DNA of 64,000 nt, from the NCBI GenBank assembly GCA_963747255.1, contig CAVVEG010000017.1, positions 434,001 through 498,000 on the forward strand. The letters are read 5' to 3'. This document shows, one piece after another, positions 56,760 through 64,000 of the stretch (position 1 is its first letter; each line of letters opens with the position of its first letter). Source of the stretch: CAIYRG01 sp963747255. GTDB lineage: Bacteria > Pseudomonadota > Alphaproteobacteria > Micropepsales > Micropepsaceae. Below the pieces are notes generated by a model. That model had not been told where the DNA came from. It searched no databases and worked only from the letters and a program-made list of their open reading frames with translations. Made by a program: the position numbers and the translations under genes.

Positions 56760-58422
56760 TGGTTGCCTCCCCGGCTGATGTGACGGCTGAGCTGTTTGCG
56801 GCAAGCCATGCGTGGAGCGTTGCGACGACCTGCGCCCCCTCTCCCACTGCGGCAGCGACGCGTTTCACGGAGCCGGCTCGCACATCGCCGATCGCGAAAA
56901 CGCCACTGAGGTTTGTTTCGAAGGGACGCCGGCCGTTGCCGGCAAACGACTGCGCCCGGACAAAGCCTTTCGCGTCCACATCAATTCCCGCATGTGCCAG
57001 CCATGCCGTGTTCGGCTCGGCGCCGATCAGCAGGAACAGGTGCCGGATGGGCCGAACGGTCTCTTCGCCGCTCGCGCGATTTTTCCACCGCACGCGCTCG
57101 AGCGAGCCGCTGTGGCCGTCGAGCCCGGTTATTTCGGTTTGCGTCAGCACTTCGATGTTGTCCTGCGCGGCAATGCGATCGCAGAGGTAACGCGACATGG
57201 TGGCATCGAGACTCCTTCCGCGTACGATCATCCAGACCCGCCTTGCCTGACCGGCAAGATATACGGCCGCCTGACCGGCGGCATTGCCGGCGCCGACCAG
57301 CGCGACCTCCTCACCGGCACAGAGTTTTGCTTCGAGCGGCGACGCCCAATAGTGGACATGCGAGCCCTCGTAATCGGCGAGATTGGCCACATCGAGGCGA
57401 CGGTATTGCGCACCGCTGGCAATAACCACGGAGCGCGCGCGCACGGACTCGCCACTAGTCAGGCTGAGCGTAAAACCATCGCTGTGGGTGAGGTCCGTCG
57501 CTTCTTCCGGAATCGCCATTTCGGCCCCGAACTTCTGCGCCTGATTGTAGGCGCGCGCCATCAGCGCCATGCCGGAAATGCCGGTCGGAAAACCGAGGTA
57601 ATTCTCAATGCGCGCCGAGGCTCCGGCCTGCCCCCCGAAGGCGCGGCAATCGACAACGAGAACGGACAACCCTTCCGATGTGGCGTAAACAGCGGTGGCA
57701 AGCCCCACGGGTCCGGCGCCCACAATCGCCGCGTCATAGACCGTGGACGGGTCGATCGCGCGCAACAGCCCCATGCACCGCGCAAGCTGGTTCTCGGTCG
57801 GATTGCGCAGAAATGCGCCGTTCGAACAGAGCACCGTCGGGAGCTCCGTCTCCTGCACATGGAATTGCTCGATGAGCGTTTTTGCGCTTTCGTCCGTATC
57901 GGGATCGAGTTGCCGGTGCGGATGACCGTTGCGTCGCAGGAAATTTTCCAGCCGCAATACGTCCCGGTTATCCGCGCGGCCGAGAATGATCGGGCCTCCG
58001 ACATTCTGCTCGATCAGGGCAACACGGCGCAGGATCAGCGCACGCATGATGCGTTCGCCAAGCTCGGCTTCCCCGACCATCAGGTTGCGGATGCGTGTGG
58101 GCTCTATGAGGGCCACCTCGACGTCGCCTTCGGCGATACCGTCCACGAGCGAGGGACGGCGGGAAAGCTGTGCAAGTTCGCCCTGAATTTCACCGGGTCC
58201 ATGAATGACGATCGGCGCATCGAGCGCCTGATGCGGAACGATGCGTATGTGACCCGAAAGGACCAGCATCAGCCCGTCCGTGGGAGCCCCGGCGGTCACG
58301 ATCCGCTCGCCCGATTTGTAATGCTGTTCGACGCCAAACCGCCTTAGCCGCTCGATCGCTTCCGGTTCAAACACCGGAAACATCTGGATGCGGCGCGACG
58401 AGACAGTGGAAGACCCGGACAT
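56752..58422 (-). CDS. cNMP-domain thioredoxin-reductase-like flavoprotein
   Basis: 556 residues: cyclic-nucleotide-binding domain (about 13-130), a thioredoxin-like segment (about 140-215), then a thioredoxin-reductase-like module (about 230-545) with FAD site AAIVGAGPVGLATAVYA, GGQAGASARIENYLGFPTGISG and a second nucleotide fold VALVGAGNAAGQAAVYLA, ending SGVFAIGDVRAGSVKRVAAAVGEG. The CxxC redox pair of true TrxB is absent, so electron transfer would differ. Coupled to the UBP zinc finger downstream. Redox or ligand-controlled signalling is a fair guess; unproven. Confidence 0.88.
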   Translation of the reverse strand: MSGSSTVSSRRIQMFPVFEPEAIERLRRFGVEQHYKSGERIVTAGAPTDGLMLVLSGHIRIVPHQALDAPIVIHGPGEIQGELAQLSRRPSLVDGIAEGDVEVALIEPTRIRNLMVGEAELGERIMRALILRRVALIEQNVGGPIILGRADNRDVLRLENFLRRNGHPHRQLDPDTDESAKTLIEQFHVQETELPTVLCSNGAFLRNPTENQLARCMGLLRAIDPSTVYDAAIVGAGPVGLATAVYATSEGLSVLVVDCRAFGGQAGASARIENYLGFPTGISGMALMARAYNQAQKFGAEMAIPEEATDLTHSDGFTLSLTSGESVRARSVVIASGAQYRRLDVANLADYEGSHVHYWASPLEAKLCAGEEVALVGAGNAAGQAAVYLAGQARRVWMIVRGRSLDATMSRYLCDRIAAQDNIEVLTQTEITGLDGHSGSLERVRWKNRASGEETVRPIRHLFLLIGAEPNTAWLAHAGIDVDAKGFVRAQSFAGNGRRPFETNLSGVFAIGDVRAGSVKRVAAAVGEGAQVVATLHAWLAANSSAVTSAGEATNV

Positions 58423-58638
58423 GAGTGGCCTCGTGATTACAGGAGACAGAGAGAAGAGAATAGCCGGTCATGTGCGGTAATCGTGCCCAGAAATATCGCC
58501 CTGTCTTTGCGGCGCCGGATGCAGGATGCCGGAAATCAGGAAAGCTTGGGGCGAGAGGCTCGCGCCAAATACGGCCCTTTCAGACGCATTGCTGTCAGGG
58601 TAACATTGTCTGCAACGGACCGAGCGTGAAGGACGAGC

Positions 58639-59562
58639 ATGATCGCGACGCGGCGTAAACTGCTTTGCGGGGTTGTTCTGGCAACAATGGCCGTCATGCC
58701 GGCCGTGTCGCAAAGCGCAGCCTGGCCGGCATCGATTCCGATATTCGATGGCGTGTGGGATCATCCCGGGTTGCCGGGCTTTGAACCGTTGGCGTCCGGA
58801 CCGACCTCGCTGGTCAATCTTTCGCGCCGCGACGGCAATGTCAGCAACAATATGCAGCTCGTCGGCGATTACCACAATCCGATCCTGAAGCCCGCAACCG
58901 CCGCGATCGTGAAGAAATTCGGCGACATGTCGCTCGCCCATGTCGGCTATCCAACTCCGCGCAACCAGTGCTGGCCGGGCGGTGTGCCGTTCGAATTCAC
59001 CAGCAACGGAATGATGATGCTGCAGAAGCCGGACGAGACGCTGATCGTCTATCGCAACAATGGGCAGGTCCGGCATGTGCGCATGAACCAGACTCACCCG
59101 GTGCATGGGACACCGTCCTGGTACGGAGATTCCGTCGGCCATTACGAAGGCGACACGCTGGTGGTGGACACCGTGGGCGTGAAGATCGGCCGGTATGCGA
59201 TGGTCGACTGGTACGGCACGCCGCATAGCCCGGCGCTGCATGTCATCGAGCGGTACCGGCTGTTGAGTTACGAAGAATCAAAAGACGGGCTCGCGCGCGA
59301 TGCGAAGGAAAATTTCCGCGGCGATTTCCGCAAGAATCCGAACGATACCGGCAAGCACCTGCAGCTCTATTTCACGGTCGAGGATCCCGAAGTCTTCACC
59401 ATGCCGTGGTCGGCCACCATCACCTATGGGCGCCAGAATCCGCTGCCCGGGCGCATCAGCCAGAGCACCCCATGGGAAGAAGATATCTGTGCCGAGAACC
59501 CGCACAAATACGGCACCGAGAAAGACGTCGATGTACCGGCGGCGGCAAAGCCAGATTTTTGA
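58639..59562 (+). CDS. Exported GDTLVVDT-family protein, paralogue E
   Basis: 307 residues with signal peptide (to about VSQSA). Fifth member of the family at 13.6-17.7 kb: VWDHPGLPGFEPLASGP, NQCWPGGVPFEF, SWYGDSVGHYEGDTLVVDT, LHVIERYRLL, VEDPEVFTMPW, CAENPHKYG, and terminal AAKPDF. Closest in layout to paralogue A. Stands alone here, divergent from the flavoprotein gene. Confidence 0.82.
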   Translation: MIATRRKLLCGVVLATMAVMPAVSQSAAWPASIPIFDGVWDHPGLPGFEPLASGPTSLVNLSRRDGNVSNNMQLVGDYHNPILKPATAAIVKKFGDMSLAHVGYPTPRNQCWPGGVPFEFTSNGMMMLQKPDETLIVYRNNGQVRHVRMNQTHPVHGTPSWYGDSVGHYEGDTLVVDTVGVKIGRYAMVDWYGTPHSPALHVIERYRLLSYEESKDGLARDAKENFRGDFRKNPNDTGKHLQLYFTVEDPEVFTMPWSATITYGRQNPLPGRISQSTPWEEDICAENPHKYGTEKDVDVPAAAKPDF

Positions 59563-59573
59563 ACCCTGCGTGT

Positions 59574-59610
59574 CTTCCCGGCGAGCGTTGCGAAAGCAAC
59601 GGGAGGGAAG
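59574..59610 (+). terminator. Nested hairpin after paralogue E
   Basis: Inner stem CGTTGC / GCAACG with a GAAA tetraloop (59586-59601), enclosed by CTTCCC / GGGAAG (59574-59579 and 59605-59610). No T tract, so a terminator role is uncertain; it may be a REP-like structure. Confidence 0.4.
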
Positions 59611-59671
59611 GTAACCCATCCGCCAGAAGTCCGGCCTTTCGGCGCCAATTCGCGAGGAAAGAGCATTTATT

Positions 59672-60607
59672 ATGGCTGGTGTTCTCAATCGAGCGGCCGC
59701 AGTCGGAATCCTTGTGCTTGCGTGGCTCACATCCGGGGGGCTGTTACGAGAGGCGGTTGCGCAGACGGGAACTCCGAACCCGACTGCTGATCTCGTCACC
59801 GCAAGCCACATCCTGTTTGACCAGGGCGTGCTCGATGGTTTTGGGCATGTCAGCGTACGTAATCCCGCGAATCGGGAGCGGTTTTTTATGTCGCGGGCGC
59901 GCGCGCCGGGACTGGTCGAAGCGTCCGACATCATGGAATTCGATCTTGACGGAAATCAAACCGATGGACCGCGCGACCAGCCGGTCTTTCTCGAGCTATA
60001 TATTCATGCTGCGGTTTATCGCGCCCGGCCTGATGTGAATGCAATTGTGCACAGTCACTCACCGGCAGTCATCCCATTTAGTGTCGGCCCGACTCCGCTG
60101 CGACCGGTGTCCCAGACCGGCAGCTTCTTGTGCGCAGGCGTACCGAATTTCGATCTGCTCGACTTATTCCCTGACGCCGCCAACCTCCTGGTCACGTCAG
60201 GCGAGAAAGGCAAGCAACTCGCCAAAGTACTTAGCGAAGCGCCCGTCGCGTTAATGCGCGGACACGGCGACACTGTCGTGGGCGACGATCTCAAGCAAGC
60301 CGTCTATCGAGCGGTGTTCACCGAACTTGCAGCGAAGCTGACTGCGCAGTCACTCGCGCTCGCGGGGAACGGCGCAGTGAAATACATTTCCGGGAAAGCC
60401 TGCGAGCGGGAACTCGCCACAGGAATGCCTCCGGCGGAAAGGACGGAAACCAACGTAATTGGGACATATGGGCGAGGCAAGCCCTGGAACACCACGAGAA
60501 ATGATCTTTATTGTGATGTCGCCTGCCAGCATCTGATTGCGGATCAGCGCATCGCCTCACCGCCCGAAACCCGCTTGTTCGCGCGGTTTTCGCCAACGCG
60601 CCGCTGA
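59672..60607 (+). CDS. Exported class II aldolase/adducin-family protein
   Basis: 311 residues; export segment to about VAQT (32). Zinc motif IVHSHSPAVIP (His-x-His) and MRGHGDTVVG (His) with the catalytic Glu in FLELYIHAAVYRARPDVNAIVH: the fuculose-aldolase / ribulose-epimerase fold. FGHVSVRNP is the usual N-terminal signature. Members cleave or epimerise sugar phosphates, which do not occur in the periplasm, so the true substrate must be different. The last 60 residues are unmatched. Confidence 0.82.
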   Translation: MAGVLNRAAAVGILVLAWLTSGGLLREAVAQTGTPNPTADLVTASHILFDQGVLDGFGHVSVRNPANRERFFMSRARAPGLVEASDIMEFDLDGNQTDGPRDQPVFLELYIHAAVYRARPDVNAIVHSHSPAVIPFSVGPTPLRPVSQTGSFLCAGVPNFDLLDLFPDAANLLVTSGEKGKQLAKVLSEAPVALMRGHGDTVVGDDLKQAVYRAVFTELAAKLTAQSLALAGNGAVKYISGKACERELATGMPPAERTETNVIGTYGRGKPWNTTRNDLYCDVACQHLIADQRIASPPETRLFARFSPTRR

Positions 60608-60750
60608 TCTCGTCGGTCATTCCGTCCGAGAAATATTCCTGGTCCTTGTCGCCAGAGACGTTCGCGAGGGGTATTACGGCAACGGCGATGCTGAGCCGGG
60701 GATCGGCGGCCGTGGCGCGTGCCGCCGTGATACCCGCCCCACGCCGCTGT
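60570..60750 (-). pseudogene. Remnant of a TolB-like / adenylate-cyclase-associated domain gene
   Basis: On the minus strand the sequence LSIAVAVIPLANVSGDKDQEYFSDGMTDEISGALAK appears (quoted to mark extent as IPLANVSGDKDQEYFSDG and TDEISGALAK), the classic start of the TolB-like domain found in cyclase/winged-helix/TPR proteins. Both upstream and downstream parts are missing. Convincing as a fossil; cannot encode a working protein. Confidence 0.65.
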
Positions 60751-60859
60751 CCAGCGCTGCCATTCAGTCAAGCGTCGCGTGCAGGTGCGCAAAGCCAAAT
60801 TGTGGCTTCCGCCTCTTCGAATTTGTCGCGCTGCCGTCACCGATCAATGGCTGGCGAAG

Positions 60860-60889
60860 TTTGGGGGCGGTAAAGTCGCCACCCCCAAA
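60860..60889 (-). terminator. Hairpin just after the GYD gene
   Basis: Stem TTTGGGGG / CCCCCAAA with further G-C pairs and a short loop, beginning one base past the stop of the GYD gene. The T run is short, so termination may be partial. Confidence 0.55.
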
Positions 60890-60890
60890 A

Positions 60891-61229
60891 TTAAGCTTGG
60901 CCGGGTGGCTTGTACGCGCCGCGAAGCTGCCCCGCCTTTTGTCGAACTTTGGCAATTTCTTCCATTGAAAAAAGCCGCGTCAACTCGACATTCTGAAGAC
61001 TACCGGTTGACACGGTTACGCCGCACATCGCGGCTGCCATGTCAGGATCAGGAACGTCGATGATTAGCAGCACTCCTGGACCCCTGGCAGCCCTGGCATA
61101 CATGCCGATGAGCTTTCCGTCGGCAGCTTTGAGCAACTGCTCGACTGCGGCTTGCCGATTGGTGTTGGGGTTCTCCATCATCGCCTTCAAAGCTTGCGGA
61201 GTGTACTCCGCAGTTAAAGAGAACAGCAC
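60891..61229 (-). CDS. GYD-domain protein
   Basis: 112 residues. YTPQALKAMMENPNTNRQAAVEQLLKAADGKLIGMYA, VLLIIDVPDPDMAAAM and LTRLFSMEEIAKVRQKA match the GYD domain (a ferredoxin-like small fold, no known activity), quoted in pieces. No signal peptide. Its promoter region up to 61455 contains no other gene. Confidence 0.83.
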   Translation of the reverse strand: MLFSLTAEYTPQALKAMMENPNTNRQAAVEQLLKAADGKLIGMYARAARGPGVLLIIDVPDPDMAAAMCGVTVSTGSLQNVELTRLFSMEEIAKVRQKAGQLRGAYKPPGQA

Positions 61230-61455
61230 GGCTTCACCTCCGATCGTGAGGGTTTGAGAACGCAGTGTCGGCGGTTTCTACTGAACCGCTGATGGCTCAA
61301 GTTACCAACTACTTACGACTGGTCGTCTGGCGGCAGGAACTGTCTGCCGAGTTTGGACACGCAGATGCTAACCGTGCAGCGTTAAATTTCCAAGACAACT
61401 GAGTCGTCTGACCGGAGAACTTCATGTGGGGAAGCACGTGTGGGGTGGTGCTCAC

Positions 61456-62322
61456 TCAGGCTGGCGCGCTGCTGATCAACCACATCGCACCGGGAAGGCG
61501 CACGCTCGTACCGTCCGCGTAGGGCTCCAGCTCCTCGCGGAGAGAAGCGACGGCCGCCGAGACGAGTTCTTCCGGCTGATTGCGTAGCCAACTGTTTACG
61601 GCACCGATTTCGCTTGACTGAATCACAGCCTGCTCCAGCCCGCGGCCGGCGGCAATGTCGAGGTTCATGTCTAGCGCCTCGAAGCGCGGCGGCGTCCAGC
61701 CTGCCGCTGTGAGAACCGCGGCGACGTGCTCTGGATCGGCGAAAGCGAACATTCCGGGAGCGTTCGGGACGGGCTTCGGCCGCGGCGGCAGGTGCCGCGC
61801 AACGGCAGTCATCGGTACCTCCATCCACGGGTTTTCCGCGAGCGTGCGCCAGCATACAAGCGCCATGCGGGCGTTCGGAGCGGCGCTGCGGCGCATGTTG
61901 GTGAACGCCGCCACCCTGTCGCCGAAGAACATCACGCCGAAGGCCGAGGTCAACAAGTCGTATTCATCCAGAGCCGCTACCCCGGGGTCGGCTTGCCGCC
62001 AATCGACATTGGCGATACCCGCGGTGCGCGCACGCCTTTCGCCCTCTGCCAGCATCGGACCGGAAATATCGAACCCTGCCACGCGGCCGGAGGGGCCGAC
62101 GGCGCGCGCAAACTCCAACGTGGGCTCGCCACAACCACAGCCGATATCCACCACCCGTTCGCCGGAGCGCGGCGCGGCAAAGGCCAGCAAGGCATCCGTC
62201 ACTGGCGTGAGCGTAATGTCGGTATGCTCCTGTCGAGCCACCCAGGTATGGCCGCCCTTCCCATTCCAGAAGGAAAGCATGTCGGCGTTGATCTCTTCAG
62301 GGGCGGCCAAGCGGGTCCTCAT
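61456..62322 (-). CDS. Class I SAM-dependent methyltransferase
   Basis: 288 residues from ATG 62322; a longer frame exists but is fused through the IS flank and rejected. VVDIGCGCGEPTLEFAR is motif I, VAGFDISGPMLAEGERR motif II, and YDLLTSAFGVMFF motif IV, as in UbiE/type-11 methyltransferases. N-terminus INADMLSFWNGKGGHTWVARQ is typical of a broad alphaproteobacterial group of unknown substrate. An IS701-type element lies 66 bases upstream of its start and may have displaced its promoter. Confidence 0.85.
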   Translation of the reverse strand: MRTRLAAPEEINADMLSFWNGKGGHTWVARQEHTDITLTPVTDALLAFAAPRSGERVVDIGCGCGEPTLEFARAVGPSGRVAGFDISGPMLAEGERRARTAGIANVDWRQADPGVAALDEYDLLTSAFGVMFFGDRVAAFTNMRRSAAPNARMALVCWRTLAENPWMEVPMTAVARHLPPRPKPVPNAPGMFAFADPEHVAAVLTAAGWTPPRFEALDMNLDIAAGRGLEQAVIQSSEIGAVNSWLRNQPEELVSAAVASLREELEPYADGTSVRLPGAMWLISSAPA

Positions 62323-62387
62323 TCTGAACAGGCAATCAACGTTGCAGCATTGCCGGGCGGACTGCAATCGACGCCGTAGCGACTGCC

Positions 62388-62391
62388 TTAG
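62388..62391. repeat. Target-site duplication TTAG (left)
   Basis: TTAG immediately before the left inverted repeat; the same four bases follow the right repeat at 63816-63819. Fits the YTAR target of IS701-family elements. Confidence 0.85.
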
Positions 62392-63815
62392 CATTACAGT
62401 TGCTTGTTTTGTTGATCTCTGAATCCATGGGCAACCATGATTTGGGAGGTCATGGATGTCCGGTGCATCGATTGAGACGACGTTAGAGGCTTGGGCGTCG
62501 TCATTGCGCGATGTGAAAGCGCGTATTCGATTGTTGTTTACGCAGGAGCGGGTAGCGGCGTCGGCAGGCTTGTTCCTGGACGGTTTGCTTGGGGATGAGC
62601 GGCGCAAGACGGGCTGGATGCGCGCGGAAGCGGCGGGCGATCCCGGTCCGTGGCGCCAGCAGGCGATCCTGGGCCGCGGGCGGTGGGACGCGGATGCGTT
62701 GCGCGACATCGTGCGCGATTACGCGCTGGAAACGCTTGCTGATGAGGATGCGGTTCTCGTCATTGACGAGACCGGTTTTTTGAAGCAGGGCAAGGTTTCG
62801 TGCGGGGTTGCACGCCAGTACACGGGCTCGGCGGGTAAGATCACCAACTGCCAGATCGGCGTCTTCGCCTCCTATGTGTCGCGTCACGGCCACGCCTTCA
62901 TCGACCGGGCGCTTTATCTGCCGAAAGATTGGACGGACGATCCCGAGCGCCTGAAGACGGCGCATGTGCCGGACGATGTGGGCTTTGCGACGAAACCCCA
63001 GATCGCACGCCGGATGATCGCGCGTGCGATCGCCGCAAAGGTCCCGTTCTCTTTTGTCGCGGCGGACAGCGTGTATGGCACCGGGGACATCGAGAGCGCC
63101 CTGCGCAAGGCAGGCAAGGGCTATGTCCTGGGCGTCGCCTCCAACCACGTGTTCCGTTCTTGGGGCAAGAAGCAGCGGGTTGGCGGGACGGCCGGAAAGA
63201 TCGCGCAAAATCTTCCACAAAACACCTGGCGGCGCCTGTCGGCGGGCGAAGGAACCAAGGGGCCGCGCCTGCATGACTGGGCCTATCTCGAACTGGCCGA
63301 TCTCGATGCCGGCCAATACAACAGCGTTCTCGCCGGGGCGTGGACGCGAGGCCTTCTGATCCGCCGCAACATTGCCGACGGCGACCTTGCGTTCTTCTCT
63401 ACGTGGTGCCCCAAGGGCACGCCCATGGAAAAGCTGGTATCGGTCGAAGGCCATCGCTGGGCCATCGAAGAAAGCTTTGAAGCCGCCAAGAACGAACTCG
63501 GCCTCGATCACAATGAAAGCCGCTCCTGGCATGGTTGGCACCGGCATGTGTCGCTGGTCATGCTCGCCTTCGCCATGATGGCCGCCATCCGGCATCGCGC
63601 CAATGTTCCGCCGCTGCCCAAAAAAACGATGCTCCGTCTTCGGACCAAACAGCGCTCCTGATCCGATGGTCGGTCCAGGAAATCCGCCGCATCGCCATGA
63701 AACTCGCGCAACGGCGCATCCAGCCCGCCCACGTCATCGCATGGTCTTTATGGCGCCGCGCCCATCAAGCCGAAGCGCGCCGCGCGCACCTCAAAAGGAA
63801 AAGGCAACTGTAATG
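62392..63815 (+). mobile_element. Complete IS701-family insertion sequence
   Basis: 1424 bases, bounded by perfect 12-base inverted repeats CATTACAGTTGC (62392-62403) and GCAACTGTAATG (63804-63815), with a 4-base TTAG duplication on both sides. Holds one transposase gene that ends just inside the right repeat. Freshly bounded ends suggest recent insertion, upstream of the methyltransferase gene. Confidence 0.92.
62456..63813 (+). CDS. IS701-family transposase (one frameshift near the 3' end)
   Basis: About 452 residues when the frame is changed near 63640. DDE_5-type catalytic core: VLVIDETGFLKQGK (first Asp), FSFVAADSVYGTGD (second Asp), and SVEGHRWAIEESFEAAKNELGLDHNE with the Glu. After the shift, LLIRWSVQEIRRIAMKL and HVIAWSLWRRAHQAEARR complete the usual IS701 C-terminus. 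The indel is either inactivation or base error; the ends of the element are intact. Confidence 0.92.
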
Positions 63816-63819
63816 TTAG
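63816..63819. repeat. Target-site duplication TTAG (right)
   Basis: TTAG directly following the right inverted repeat of the IS701-family element, identical to 62388-62391. Confidence 0.85.
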
Positions 63820-64000
63820 GCGGGAGATCCTGTTATGATCGGCCCCTCTGATGTCGAGACCCGATGTCAATTCAGGGTCCACGAATCGCACGTCAGCGCT
63901 GCGAAGATAATGCGCGCTCGGAGGTGATCCGGGAATTTAAGCCTCGAAAGCCGCTTTGGTCTGATCTGACTTCGGAAGCTATAGTCGTCGAGCAGTTGGC
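63820..64000. other. Unassigned right edge of window
   Basis: 181 bases beyond the IS. No ORF or RNA I can support; before the insertion this was continuous with the sequence upstream of the methyltransferase gene. Confidence 0.4.

Noticed and set aside
56812..58347. Plus-strand frame of 511 codons
   Set aside because: Antisense shadow of the cNMP/TrxR-like gene; no motif, and the minus-strand product is unmistakable.
61456..62709. Methyltransferase extended by 129 codons through the IS end
   Set aside because: The extension crosses the IS inverted repeat and the duplicated TTAG, so it cannot be ancestral coding sequence.
62501..63595. Minus-strand frame of 364 codons inside the IS
   Set aside because: Antisense to the transposase.
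1..64000. tRNA and rRNA genes
   Set aside because: No cloverleaf with a convincing T-loop and acceptor stem, and no rRNA-like stretch, was found by eye; a covariance search would be decisive.

Overview
The window is chromosomal DNA of an alphaproteobacterium. The evidence is the split F0 ATP synthase operon with both b and b' subunits (atpI-atpB-atpE-atpF'-atpF), the divK-pleD pair, a GcrA-type C-terminal domain, an HWE histidine kinase, the dgt / SPOR / nagZ / scpA / scpB run and DUF202/DUF2934 proteins. I cannot name the genus. No rRNA, tRNA or CRISPR array was found. About 15 loci carry frameshifts or an in-frame stop, including aspS, rnd, atpF' and xthA. Several are essential, so consensus sequencing error explains most of these better than gene decay. 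For such genes I give the full reconstructed extent.

Layout. 1-7.1 kb: the 3' part of a giant repeat-rich surface protein ending in a PEP-CTERM sorting signal. 7.1-24 kb: accessory metabolism with an unusual share of exported enzymes (isochorismatase-like, CapA-like, M28-like peptidase, cupin, metallo-beta-lactamase fold, VOC). It also holds four tandem members of an uncharacterised exported family, and is interrupted by an amidohydrolase, a DMT permease and a broken DapA-family lyase. 24-30 kb: HWE sensor kinase, class A PBP, OmpR-type regulator, RibA and an L,D-transpeptidase-like protein. 30.2-36.9 kb: F0 ATP synthase operon behind a good sigma70-type promoter, then a MetE-like protein, aspS and rnd. 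36.9-50.8 kb: core genes (MFS pump, scpB, scpA, nagZ, SPOR, dgt, erpA, xthA), three small lipoproteins, pleD/divK, the agmatine-to-putrescine pair aguA/aguB, a COG3146 acyltransferase and a HIT protein.

50.8-54.1 kb looks like a small accessory island: a DUF3631 ATPase, a higBA toxin-antitoxin pair with a palindromic operator, a UBP zinc finger and a GcrA-like protein lacking the DNA-binding half. It is bordered on one side by a dispersed repeat that also occurs at 7.8 kb. 54.1-60.6 kb is a second set of exported enzymes: two related VOC proteins around an alpha/beta hydrolase with a Cys nucleophile, a cNMP-domain thioredoxin-reductase-like flavoprotein coupled to a second UBP zinc finger, a fifth member of the uncharacterised family, and an exported class II aldolase. 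60.6-64 kb holds a TolB-like gene remnant, a GYD protein, a methyltransferase and a complete IS701-family element with 12-bp inverted repeats and a TTAG target duplication.

The clearest candidates for undescribed biology are the exported families that are normally cytosolic, the five-member exported family with an invariant C-terminal Pro-Asp-Phe, and the dispersed intergenic repeat.
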